Assembly: GCF_949628265.1 (NCBI RefSeq)
Contig: NC_088788.1
Coordinates: 35,388,335 to 35,452,334 of the forward strand
Length of the DNA: 64,000 bases
Direction: 5' to 3'
Origin: Cloeon dipterum
Taxonomy: Eukaryota; Arthropoda; Insecta; Ephemeroptera; Baetidae
Shown here: piece by piece, positions 1 through 9,760 of the stretch
Position numbering within the stretch: the first letter of the stretch is position 1
Layout: each line of letters opens with the position of its first letter
Program-made: the position numbers and the translations under genes
The notes under the pieces: model-generated
What the model was told of the DNA's origin: nothing
The model's database searches: none
What the model saw: only the letters and a program-made list of their open reading frames with translations

Positions 1-1169
1 AAAAAGCGGCGACAATATAGAGCTAATTGCGCGCGTGAAAAAGAAAACAACGAGTACCTTGCAGCAGGATGCAGAGAAATTGCACGAGAAGGCCGGAGCT
101 GGTCATTTCGCGGCTGGAATCCAGAACGAGTTTCAATTTAGTCGGCGAATCAATGACATTGACGGAGGCGCGGTTTTTATGCTGCCGCGAGAGCGAAATG
201 CTCTCAAAAAGTGCAGACGCTGCTCGATGGATGTTTCTCTCGAGCACTTGCGGTCGGATCGGAATTCCTCGCCAAAAAGGTATTTAAAAAAAACCTCCCA
301 CGTGAGCAGCGTACATGTATTCCAAAATGCAAAGCCAATATTGAGTCGGAGGCAAATGGCAAAAACGAGAGAAGTTTCCTGATTCAAGTAGATTGACTCT
401 TCAAATACAATGTATACATAGGGAAAAAGTTTGTTTGATTTGCACCAAAACGCTGTGGCCAAAGAGCGAGTAAATTTAGAATTGTAGCCGAATTTCTTGC
501 GTGTTGTGGATGTAAATTTGATGTCTGCAGCAATTTAGACAGTTCGTATTTAATATAAATTCCAGCTGCAGTTGAAAGGGAAATGCTAGATTTTTATGCG
601 CATACTTTGTGTCAGACAAGATTTGCAAAGGAAGAGTGGCACTTGGAACAGAATGGCATCGTTTTTAGGAGCGAGAAACATCTGGAATGTGCGTTTTGCA
701 AATTCCCTCAATTTCTTTCGCCGAGGTTGTTTATAACACTTCTTTCCCTTGATGCCGCGCTGAAAAATAATGTTTTCTACAAATGAAATTCTCACTCGAG
801 GTTCGTTCCATTTTCAGAGGTAATTGAAAATAAAGAACTTCATCCTCGTTGACATCATAGTTTTAATATTTCACGCTACGCAAAGGAAAAAATATCGAAT
901 TCGTGGTGTTTTCACGAATTAAATTTTATTATTGAGAATTGGTTTTTATACTGATTGTCTGTCTGGGATGAAGGCGGTTTTTTTACAATTTTTACTGAAA
1001 AATAATACAATACAATGGTGATTTTATTTTCATTTCTTGAGTATATGGTTGTAAGCATTTGCAATACATCGGAATATTTTCTGTTTGAAGAAGAAATTTT
1101 TAGTTTAGAGGATAATAATTTTAATTTACACATCTGCAATTTGAAACGCAGTTAAAGGATTGATAATGT
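1..1169. other. Left edge, no gene recognised
   Basis: The short open frames in the first 800 bases overlap one another on both strands and none resembles a known protein or is flanked by good splice sites. The first 350 bases are somewhat richer in CG than the rest, which is A+T-rich. No repeat family found elsewhere in the window was recognised here. Confidence 0.5.
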
Positions 1170-1530
1170 AAGAGCCTAGAAAATTCCTTTTGCCATTGCG
1201 TGAACTCAGTTGAAGCCAAAATTGACTGTGGCTGCAAAGTTAGCATGCTTTTGAAATAGTGAGGACTGTCTCCCAACTTGAAATCCTATTTTTTTCACGA
1301 AAAAAGAGTTTCCCTAAAACGCTGTTGGACATATCTCGACGAGAGGAATCGAAATCTGCCAAGAAAATTTGCTCAAGCGTAAGGAGAGTCTCCTTACTAA
1401 AGCGATGGAAATTTTGGAGAAAATTCGAATATTTACTGTAGCATATAGGGTCGTTTTTTGCTTATTGCAAATTGTAGAGCAAATTGTTTATCGCTCAACT
1501 GCTTCTTGCATCCAATTAACGATTCGAATA
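1170..1530 (+). repeat. Dispersed repeat family B, copy 1
   Basis: This copy aligns by eye with 25405-25720 and 39930-40230. Shared landmarks are AGCATGCTTTT, GTGAGGACTGTCTCC, CTTGAAATCC, AGAGTTTCCCT and a core near 1337-1360 reading CGACGAGAGGAATCGAAATC, followed by CTGCCAAGAAAAT. No coding capacity. It looks like a short non-autonomous element (SINE or MITE-like); the class cannot be decided from the termini seen. Confidence 0.7.
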
Positions 1531-1572
1531 ATTTTATACTGTCACTCTTTAATTTAAAGTAATGATTTACGT

Positions 1573-1866
1573 AGGCCAACAATTAAGGACAAATGTTGCA
1601 ACAGTTTGTACAATTTTGAAATCAGGACCATGGAACAGCTAAATTTCGCATTTTAACAAATTTCTAAAAAAAATGGGTTTTCACTTGATTTCGATTCCTT
1701 TCGTCGCGATCTATCCATTAGTATACGAATTTGAAGGAAAAATTCATTAAATTGTTAAATAAATCGTGATTTTACAGTAGGGAGACAGTGCTTGATTAGC
1801 ATGCAAACTTTCAAGCCGATTTTCTCGCAAATTTTACCTGAAAATTTTCAGCTTTTCCTCATTTAA
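1573..1866 (-). repeat. Dispersed repeat family A, copy 1
   Basis: Reverse-orientation copy of the eight-member family A. Landmarks in order on the + strand: GGCCAACAATTAAGGAC, GGAACAGCTAAATTT, TTGATTTCGATTCC, CGCGATCTATCCATT, AATCGTGATTTTACAGTAGG and GAGACAGTG. It lies directly after the family B copy, and the two may form a composite. Confidence 0.75.
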
Positions 1867-2939
1867 AGACAAAATCATTTCCAAAAATCCAAATTGCTTT
1901 GCAAAATCCAATTAAAGTACATGCAATTTGTTTCCATTGGAGAAGGAACAATTAAGAGAGAACGGAGGAGACAAATTGAAAAGAGTAATACGGCGCTGCT
2001 GACTGACCTGGCTGCGTGACCTTTTGATGAGTGTGTGAGTGCGTTGCGTCGGCCGGCGGTCGGAGATGTGCTCGTTGCGGCGCCTGCTTGGTGCACACTC
2101 ACCCAGCCTGCTCGGCCGCCGCCGCCAACGGCCACCGCGCGCCGCCTGCGCACAAAATTATAAGACACGCGAATGCTCCCGTTTTGGCCTGCTCAACAAT
2201 AATCATTCCCGGATCATAACCGGGCTGAAGATGAAGTGTGTCAACCTGCATCACAACTTTTCTGCGTACGCGGCTGTCGAATTTCGCCCAGTGTCACGTC
2301 AATCTCATCTTATACAATAATTACTTGAATGGGTTCTGCATTTTTTATTAAAGATTTAGTAAAGACTCAACACGAAATTTACGTGAATGTTGCGAATGTA
2401 AATTAAATATTAAAGGAATAGTATAAGAGAATGAAATCGATATAAATTTAAAATCAGTGGAACACAGGTATTTTTTTCCAAATTATTCCAACCAATTTCG
2501 GGTAGGTCTTAGCATTAAATTTGCTTTCTAAGGGATGATTGAACAGATTGAATTTAAGCAATTTTAAATTGTTTACAACCTCAGTTAGATGCGTCCAATT
2601 GCTTTCAACCTGCAAAACGTGCATTTCTACCATTTTAGATGGGGTGGAAAAGGGGTTGAAACCCTGAAAATTAAAATTGCCTGTTCCACAACTAAGAGCT
2701 TTTGGTTGATTTCATAGATCGTGACTCAATAAATAAATGTTGGAAAACACACACATGCACCACATACACGTAAGTGGGGGAGCAAGAAAAACACCCTCTT
2801 GCTCGCTGGTCATCAGGAGAGAGCGTAAATAATATGTGTGTGAGAGGTAGCGAGCGACCCCGAGCGGCAGTCTCGTGAGGTGCTTTTATTATACCTGATT
2901 TTCTCCCTTTGCTCTCCCCTGCAGACGACAGTTCTATTG
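1867..2939. other. Spacer with a CG-rich patch (about 1990-2290)
   Basis: Bases 1990-2290 are rich in CG and CCGCCGCCG runs, unlike the A+T-rich sequence around them, and could be an unmethylated promoter-type island of a gene outside the window. The overlapping open frames on both strands there are low-complexity by-products of base composition. From 2300 to 2860 I see no gene. Bases 2745-2770 carry a short CA-rich stretch. Confidence 0.4.
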
Positions 2940-3310
2940 AAAAATGCCAATTTTACAGTGTGTTCAAATGATTGAGGAAAATGTCTGGGATTTTCGCTGC
3001 GATTGCGTACGTTATGATTTCTTTTCCGCACGATAAAAAGACCAAAGACATGTTATTTTGTTTTGCTAAAATTCACCCAGCGGGAATGCCACATTTTTAC
3101 TTGTCTAAAACAAAAAGGAAAAAATAAGAGGTGGAAGAGTGCGGTAAATTTTATTTTAACTGCCGAAAACACTGCAAAAATCGATTTCATATCGGGAATT
3201 TTTGTATTTTTTCCTGCCTAATAAATAAATTTGAAAACTATAAAGATTTCTAGGAGCTTTGCAACCTTATTATTACAGCAGCCAGTGCCTGTGTTTAGGC
3301 TTGTATACAT
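2940..3310 (+). repeat. Dispersed repeat family C, contiguous copy
   Basis: This stretch matches pieces of 6223-6360 and of 6465-7440. Shared landmarks: CAGTGTGTTCAAATGAT, GTCTGGGATTTTCGCTGCG, TTTCTTTTCCGCACGATAAA, GAGTGCGGT, CTAGGAGCTTTGCAACC and GGCTTGTATACATCCAATA. Here these blocks are contiguous, so this copy shows the uninterrupted element. Confidence 0.7.
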
Positions 3311-3371
3311 CCAATAAAAAAGCCTCTGTTTCGGAATAAGAAAAACTTCGACATGTAAAAGCAAAACCATA

Positions 3372-3377
3372 TTTAAT
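3372..3377 (-). promoter_or_regulatory. Possible poly(A) signal of the yellow-family gene
   Basis: ATTAAA on the minus strand (TTTAAT on +), about 95-170 bases beyond the possible stop codons. It is a common variant signal; assignment is by position only. Confidence 0.3.
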
Positions 3378-3541
3378 GCATTTTAATTCATTTGTAAGCC
3401 CTAATTACAAGACCGGTAATCTCTCACCGAACTGAGCCGTATAATGTCAACATAAGATCTCTGATCACTAGAAATTTGCAGATGGAGGAAACTCGGCCGC
3501 AGTGCAATTCTTAGAATCAGGTGGCAGGTCGTTCCTCGGTT

Positions 3542-5451
3542 TCACCATAACCTGAAGGAAATTGGTTTTAAAAACGAAGAAAAATGAGGTTTTTCATTAT
3601 TTTTTGCTTTTTGTAGTTGTCTGTGTTCAGATGAAACTCACCTCCTGGTGCGCGAAGCTGAAATGGATTTTGCTTCATCTGCAGCCTTCAAAAGCCTGTA
3701 TCTTGGCTTTCTGAGCCTATCAAACACCGACAACCAAAGAGTTTCTTTTTGGTCCGAGGCAAAAGCAAACGGCTCAGCAGCATTATCATCCAGTCCAGCG
3801 ACCTAAAACCAAGCAAAGCATCGAATAAAATGATTAAGAATCACGAATTGGAAGTTTTGAGAAATTGTGCAGCAACTTAATTTTGAATCACTGAACTGCC
3901 CAAGCTTGATTTTCGCCAAATTAGATCAAAATATTCAAATGCCATTTTAAATTGATAACATACCTCATAAATACGCCGCACCAAAAATGGCCACATGGAA
4001 GTTCTAAACGAGCTAATGTAGTTTTTAAACCAAAATGCGGCATACATGGTCCCGTGGTTGTCAATCCTCATTCTATATGGTCTTTCAGTCCAGTTTCCAA
4101 ATATTGTTTCCCCATTAACAGTTCCAGTTCCGTTCCGAATTGCGTCGACGGATATTGATTTCAGTTCAGCGGAGAGGTAGTTGCCAAGATAGATCTGTCT
4201 TGGAATCTCCTTATTTTTAGGGGTAATGGCAATGGAAGTACCACGTATTCCTGGCGTGTACACATTCCAACTTTGGTTTTTTTCCAAACTAAAAACGATA
4301 ATGTGTTTTTGACGCCACCGCGAGATGAAGGCCAAGGTTCCGCTGGGTGTTTCGTCTAGCACCAAGTCGTGCAGCCCGTATGAAAAAGAAAAGCGATGAA
4401 TGATTTTGTTGCGATTGCCGTTCATCAAGTCAATGGTCCATATTTTGGCTTTGCAGTTGTCGCTACCGTTGTCCAGCACCCAAAGCCTTCCAACGGAGTC
4501 CACTTGTATCCCTGTTGCTTCTTCAATTTTGTCGCAGTTTCCATTTTTCTGCAAGAATTAAGAGGAATTTAGGGGATATTTGGTTCTTTTAAAACCGAGT
4601 CAAACTGGATTTTTTGGATTTCGACGCGCAAACCGCAGTGCAGCTTTTGGCGACTAAAATTTAAATTCGTGTCCAGACTTTTACGACTGAATCTAATTCG
4701 ATTGACAATGAGTTCTACCCTATAATCCGGTTTTAAAACCTAATGACTTGCATGAAAGGAAAATGTTCACAAGAATTGGATTAGGCTCGCTGCAGACTGG
4801 CGTTTTCTGCTTTTAGCCACAAATTTTCAGTGCGGCGATCCATCCAAAATTTTAAAGAATTATTTTGCTAATCGACACTTTCACTGGAATTTTAGCAATT
4901 AAATTTCTTGCAAATTTTCAACGAGTTTGGGCATTTTTCTGGCATTAAACAACAAGCCGAGACAACTAAATGTCCTGACGAGGAAATGGGTAAAAAATGG
5001 GCCTCCCTCTTGCGGCTAAAGAGCAAAAAGGCCTCGCTGCGGCTCCTTCACACGCGCAAATAATGCTTCTCTTTGCATATTTAAAACAACATTCCCCATT
5101 CAAATGTTCACATGTGTTTTTGCTACTTACGTGCATGTCCCACGAAGGGACTGGAGTGAGCTTCGGGGACGCTGAAGACGCGCCGCTCATCGGTAAAGAC
5201 ACCAGAGTCACTGGTAGTATGACACCACCATAGCTCTGAAGGCTGAGAAAGAGTCTTGATCCGTAAATAACCATGGAACGAGGATACATATACTCTTGTT
5301 TGAAAGTTTTCAAGGTCTTTATCTTGATTTCTTCCGACGGCCACTCGTAGTCCATGACATCGGGCCACTCGTATACTTGACTGAAGTTGGCGGCGGAGGC
5401 CAGGGATGAATAAAGGCCGAGCAAGATAATGGCGCACAAGAACGGAGACAT
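3542..5451 (-). CDS. Yellow / major royal jelly protein family member
   Basis: Secreted yellow-family protein; family members act in insect cuticle pigmentation, and some bind amines or serve as nutrients. The role of this one is unknown. Minus-strand coding exons: 5451-5131, 4548-3964, 3802-3642, then a short last exon from 3551. Residues 1-20 are a signal peptide (MSPFLCAIILLGLYSSLASA). Residues 23-60 carry the family's YEWP and YPRS-type start, and exon 2 carries GIQVDSVGRLWVLDNG, the hallmark of the fold, plus FAFASDQ and LWLS in exon 3. The C-terminus is uncertain. Read through, exon 3 stops at a TGA inside its own donor (ends 3638, 356 aa). Spliced at the good acceptor it stops after three more codons (3542, 358 aa). 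A weaker acceptor at 3534 keeps a longer frame ending at 3468 (377 aa). All are a little short for the family. An in-frame upstream ATG precedes the chosen start, but only the chosen one begins with a clean signal peptide. Confidence 0.85.
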
Positions 5452-5545
5452 TCTTCCAGCTAATCGCAAAAGGCACGAAAACAAAAAAATGCAATCGTTC
5501 ATACGAGAAAATTCTAAAAGGAGCGACGAACGAGACGCTCGACAC

Positions 5546-5575
5546 TGTTTAAATCTTTTTAATAACCGTTTTATC
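5546..5575 (-). promoter_or_regulatory. Candidate core promoter of the yellow-family gene
   Basis: On the minus strand a TATA-like GATAAAA (5575-5569) lies about 27-29 bases before a CAGT initiator (A at 5546), leaving a 5' leader of about 95 bases to the ATG. The spacing is what insect TATA/initiator promoters show; there is no experimental support. Confidence 0.35.
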
Positions 5576-5622
5576 AGTTGCAAATTAATGAATCTTATGT
5601 AATTCTTTTCGAGCAAAAAATA

Positions 5623-5687
5623 TTTCAGCGTCCAAAAATACGCCGTTTTTTCTATTTTGAAAACACGGCGAATTTTTGACGCTGAAA
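5623..5687. repeat. 65-bp hairpin
   Basis: TTTCAGCGTCCAAAAATACG at the left pairs with the right arm ending TTTTTGACGCTGAAA, and CGCCGTTTT pairs with AAAACACGGCG around a short loop. A near-perfect inverted repeat about 170 bases upstream of the yellow-family start codon. Confidence 0.75.
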
Positions 5688-5822
5688 CCTGAGAGACATT
5701 TTAAATATAACACTATAGTATTTTTTGCCTTTGAAACTATATGCGCTCTAAACTTTAAAAATCTACAAACACAGTTAGAGATAAAACTAGAAGAATTTAA
5801 ACGGTATTCTACTTTGAACACC

Positions 5823-5971
5823 GCAAGTCAGAGGTGAGAAAATGTCACTGCGCTGCAGTGAGAAAATCTCACCCCGCCGTAAGTCACTATGCCTGGGGTG
5901 TCAAAGATGAGTTTTTCGCACCGCGCAGCAGTGACATGCGGCGGGGTGAGATTTTCTCACCTCTGACTTGC
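5823..5971. repeat. Foldback element, 149 bp
   Basis: The left end GCAAGTCAGAGGTGAGAAAA is exactly inverted at the right end (TTTTCTCACCTCTGACTTGC). The arms continue through CTCACCCCGCCG / CGGCGGGGTGAG, but the left arm carries an extra inner stretch with GTCACTGCGCTGCAGTGAG. It looks like a small foldback MITE with an internal duplication. Confidence 0.8.
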
Positions 5972-6222
5972 AGTGAACCAGAAAATTTTTCAGCGCCTTT
6001 GGTTTTTCCCTATCAGACAAATCCTGGAGTTAAAAAGTAGCCTGTGTCGACAGTATGTCGAGCAGGTAAACTATTTTCTGCGTACCGTTTTTTAGGTGGC
6101 GAAAGGGCGCGAGACGGCTGTGTTGCATTTAAGTGCTGCTCGTGGAACAGTGATTGGCGCTCCGCATCCACACATTCGCCTCTGCTAGCGTTTTTCGTCC
6201 AGCTCACCTTTTTATATAACAG

Positions 6223-6360
6223 TTTCCACCGCAAACTGTGGTAAAGAGACCAAGGGCACGTTATTTTGTTTTGCTAAAATTCAAACAGCAAAATACATAC
6301 TCGCCAAAAAGGAAAAAATAGGCGGCGGAAGACTGCGGTCTATATTTTAGGCGTCAACAC
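6223..6360 (+). repeat. Dispersed repeat family C, partial copy
   Basis: Shares AAAGAGACCAA, ACGTTATTTTGTTTTGCTAA and the GGAAAAAATA..GGAAGA..TGCGGT block with 3020-3160 and 7095-7215. Truncated at both ends compared with the copy at 2940-3310. Confidence 0.6.
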
Positions 6361-6464
6361 AAATTTGAATCGTACGTTGATGCTTGATAGCTCAAATTTG
6401 GAAAACACAACGGGAAAACTGCTTAATTGTGAGCGCGCGTATTCTCTTATGTAACTTATTTATT

Positions 6465-7440
6465 TTGCAGTGTGCTCAAATGATGCAGGAATATGTCGCG
6501 GACAGTGCAGAAGTAGACGGAGGTCGCCGATTCGCCGTGACAGCTGCCCAACCAAAATATATACTATAGATAGGTGATAATTGTATTTTTTCATGCTTGC
6601 TTTTTAATGTAGTTTATGTATCTACGTACATGTGTCTGGGATTTTCGCTGCGGTTAAAGTACGCCGTTTAACCAGCCCGTTGGCTCGCATTGTTAAGGCA
6701 CTCTCAGGAGTGTCAAAGCAATGAGAGGTATTTGAGCAGTTCGGAGATCTAATACTGGCTACCCAATGTCAGAAATGGCAAAAAGTGGTTAGTTTAGTGA
6801 CTCGAAATGCTAAAATTGCTCAACGGGCTGGGAGGCGACTCGCTACTTGCTGGTTTGCACCTTTCCAGCATGCATGATTTGGCTTCACGGGACGAATGTC
6901 TAGCGTTTAAAAAAAGTCCTCGGTGCGGAGGCAAGTGGCCCTTGAGTGGGCTGGGTCCCTGTGCGGCCTGGTGCGCCCATGTTATCCGTTCGCGGTGTTA
7001 TTGGGACCCGGGTTTCAGCATTCGTGCTAGTGCAGTGCGCGCCCTCCCCGGTCCTCCGGTCCTCGGACAGGGATAAAAAGAGCAAAAAAAGCACGTTATT
7101 ATTTCTTTTCCGCACGATAAAGAGACCAAAGACGGGTAATTTTGTTTGGTTAAAATTCAAACAGCGGGAAAGGAAAAAACGAAAAAAATTAGCGGTGGAA
7201 GAGTGCGGTCAATTTTATTTTAACTCTCGAAAACACTGCGAAAACCGATTTCACGTGGGGAATTTTTGGATTTTTTCCTTTCTAAACATAAAAAATGGAA
7301 GAAGAGGGAAAAATTACCAACAAAATAATGAAAGTGGAATCTAATAATTAAATTTGAAAACTATTTGTCTTCTAGGAGCTTTGCAACCTTTTATTATAGC
7401 GGCCAGTAGCTGTTTTTAGGCTTGTATATACATCCAATAT
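6465..7440 (+). repeat. Family C copy split by inserted sequence
   Basis: The blocks that are contiguous in 2940-3310 occur here in the same order but separated: CAGTGTGCTCAAATGATG at about 6468, TGTCTGGGATTTTCGCTGCG at 6632, and CTTTTCCGCACGATAAAGAG at about 7107 through GGCTTGTATATACATCCAAT at about 7418. Roughly 130 bases separate the first two blocks and about 430 bases, including the family E element, the last two. Confidence 0.6.
6680..6935 (+). repeat. Dispersed repeat family E, copy 1
   Basis: Aligns with 55150-55375 through TATTTGAGCA, CGGGCTG..GGAGGCG, TTTGCTGGTTT-type, GCACCTTTCCAGC and GTCT(A/G)GCGTTT followed by TCGG(T/C)GCGGA. It sits inside the interrupted family C copy, so it probably inserted later. 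Confidence 0.6.
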
Positions 7441-8488
7441 TTTCGCTCTAAATAATAGTCAATTTTTATGTTAAAAAATTTATTTAAATATTCTTCACGG
7501 CCTATGATGAGGCAAGAAAAAATAAAGGTTGAGATGCACTCTTTCTTTTAATTCTTCCTCAACACAATCAAATTATTTGTATAGATTAGAAAAAAATACA
7601 AAACAGGATCGTCCTTTGAACGAATATATGCGAAAATTTATTAACTGTTACAAAGACTCTTCATCAAACTGAATCGAATAGAGGCAAACCAAGATGGATT
7701 TTGAATTTGTTGTCGCTGAAGGTCGGTTCCTTGACTCTCGTCATCTACTATGGCTTCCAACTGACTCGACCTTTCTACTATTATTTCTAGAGTATGCATA
7801 TAAAAAACAGCTCACATGTGTACTTTTTTAAAAACCACAAAATTCCCCTTTATTTGAACTAACAATGATTAATAAGCCCGCTAGTAAAACTACAAAATGA
7901 TGGCCATGGCCAAGAGGAAAACGAAAAATTACGCTCTCTAGTCGATCAGTATCCTTCTTTGGGGGCTGTCTCGGTTCCTGATACTCACAATTAGGGAGGA
8001 AACCGTGATTCCTTAGCCTGTGTTAATTTTATTATTTAAATTAATTTTAATTATCTGTAAGTAGCGCAATTTTCTTAATGCTTCAATTCTTAACAGAGGA
8101 TAACGATGCTGTAAAAATGCATATTGTTGGTTATGACATAATATTTTTATTCATTTTAAAGTCCTCGCGCTTCGCGCCACAGCGGTGTCTGATTTTTTTA
8201 TATCTACACTGGGGTTTGGATAAGATCAAGCTTAAATATTTAAAGAACCAATTCATTAACGTGTCTAGGACTGCTCGATATTATAGAAATTTCTACTTTT
8301 GTTTGTACAAATTATTTTCTTAGTGAACTGCTGGTGATTCAGCTATCATCAATCATTTTTGAGTACTTTTGCAGCTCTGCTCCTTTGTTTACTATCCAGT
8401 TCGTGATGTAAACAAATCCAGTGTACGACTTTTACCATGAGGTAGACTACGAGGCTTAATGTAAGACGTAAGACTGTCTCTAATAACA
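7441..8488. other. Spacer upstream of gdl
   Basis: A+T-rich sequence between the repeat cluster and the gdl start. A + strand open frame at 8078-8323 has no recognisable similarity. Just before the gdl ATG there is a two-codon upstream ORF (ATG AGG TAG near 8437). I see no convincing TATA box. Confidence 0.4.
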
Positions 8489-9537
8489 ATGGAAGAATCT
8501 ACCAATGCGGATCAGGAAGCTCTGCAAAGGAAACTTGACTTATACCTAAACGAACTGCGTCTGCTGGCCAAACCTCTGTCTGCGTAAGTAAATAACGAAA
8601 TCACTGTCAGAACTCGGAACGCCATTCCATTTGCAGTGAGCTAAGGCAGAAAATTAGCGACGAGCTGCTGGCCCGGTTGGCACTTTCCTTGCTGAATGAG
8701 ACAGTTTTCGCCATAGTCAATGGCCTGATGGAAATACAGCATGTCACCGAGTCACAGCTCGAGCAGCAGCGAATGGCCCTCACCAAGCAGCATCGATGTA
8801 TATATATATATATACATACTTACATAAATTTTCCCTTGCTCGCACTATAATATATGTATTAATTTTTTTTTTTAGTTGAGAAATCAAGACTTGCTGAAGC
8901 ATTAAAGAAATCTAGTGAAAGCAGTGAAATCAAGAAAAGGCGAACGGATGAACTGGAGCGAAGTCATACTGAAGCGCTCAAAGAGCTTGACATCTCTATC
9001 CTTGGGCAGTTCGACCATAAGGTGCATGGAAATAAATGATTTTAGCCAAAATTAAAACTTTTAAAAAGCCTGATTTACTCTCAGATAATAGGGTCAAGTA
9101 AAATAAATTTGAGAAAATCGGCCGGCTATTCAAGCGGTGACCATTGTCTCCCTTCTGTATTTCACAATATAGGGAATTTCTCTTCAAAATTTGTGCACCT
9201 TTGAATAGATCGGCTCAAGAGGGATCAAAATTAAGAGAAAAACTCGAGAAATTTGGCAAAATCCAAAACTAAAATGTTCTTTGGACATGATTTCATAATT
9301 GTTGCTAAATTTCACAATAATAAACTCTATTAAGTACTTTCTTCAGTCAAAACGTTCATAACTGTTGGCCTTTAAAGCTTTAAATTTTAATAGGTTGCTG
9401 ACCAGCAGTGCACCTTGGAATTGGCAGGGGTGCCGGGGTTTTTCGTGACAACCAATCCAGTTGATGTTCAGGCCCAGATGCACCTCTTGGACTTCATTAT
9501 CCAACTAAGTGTGCTCAAACCAAATTCAACAGTCTGA
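8489..9537 (+). CDS. gdl: Gonadal protein / DGCR6 family
   Basis: Homologue of Drosophila gonadal and vertebrate DGCR6, a small coiled-coil protein whose biochemical role is not settled; the fly gene was named for germline transcripts. Four coding exons, 8489-8583, 8637-8797, 8876-9021 and 9394-9537, join in phase to 181 aa, close to the fly protein. Family landmarks are [20 protein letters not shown] in exon 2, a charged helical stretch in exon 3 (about residues 86-134), and GVPGF followed by QAQMHLLDF near the C-terminus. The donor after 8797 lies in a run of TA repeats, and intron 3 is filled by a family A repeat reaching almost to the acceptor. Poly(A) signals at 9580 and 9610. It converges on GK5 with 223 bases between stop codons. 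Identity is secure from the conserved blocks; function is inferred only by family. Confidence 0.93.
9040..9390 (+). repeat. Dispersed repeat family A, copy 2 (gdl intron 3)
   Basis: Forward copy: ATTGTCTCCCTTCTGTA, TTTCACAATATAGGGAATTT, GAATAGATCGGCTCAAGAGG, GATCAAAATTAAG, TTTGGCAAAATCC, GTTGCTAAATTTCACAA and AACTGTTGGCCTTTAAAGC. Its end runs to within a few bases of the acceptor of gdl exon 4, so the branch and pyrimidine region may derive from the repeat. Confidence 0.75.
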
Positions 9538-9579
9538 TAATGTATTTTAATTGCATGACAAATTTCTGTACAAAATACA

Positions 9580-9624
9580 AATAAAAAACTATATCTATGG
9601 ACATTTTTTAATAAACTTTTTATT
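9580..9624. promoter_or_regulatory. Facing poly(A) signals of gdl (+) and GK5 (-)
   Basis: AATAAA on + at 9580-9585 and 9610-9615, and AATAAA on - at 9624-9619 (TTTATT on +). The convergent genes would be cleaved within a few tens of bases of each other. Confidence 0.6.
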
Positions 9625-9760
9625 TGTAAAAAATAACAGAGCGTTTGCGCAACTTCTTAGTTCAGTTCTCTACTCTCTTTCTTCAAATTCTTTCTATGTT
9701 TGAGTGCGTGATAACTTTGGAAGAAAGAGAGGAGTTCACAGCCATTTAAAAATTTATTGT

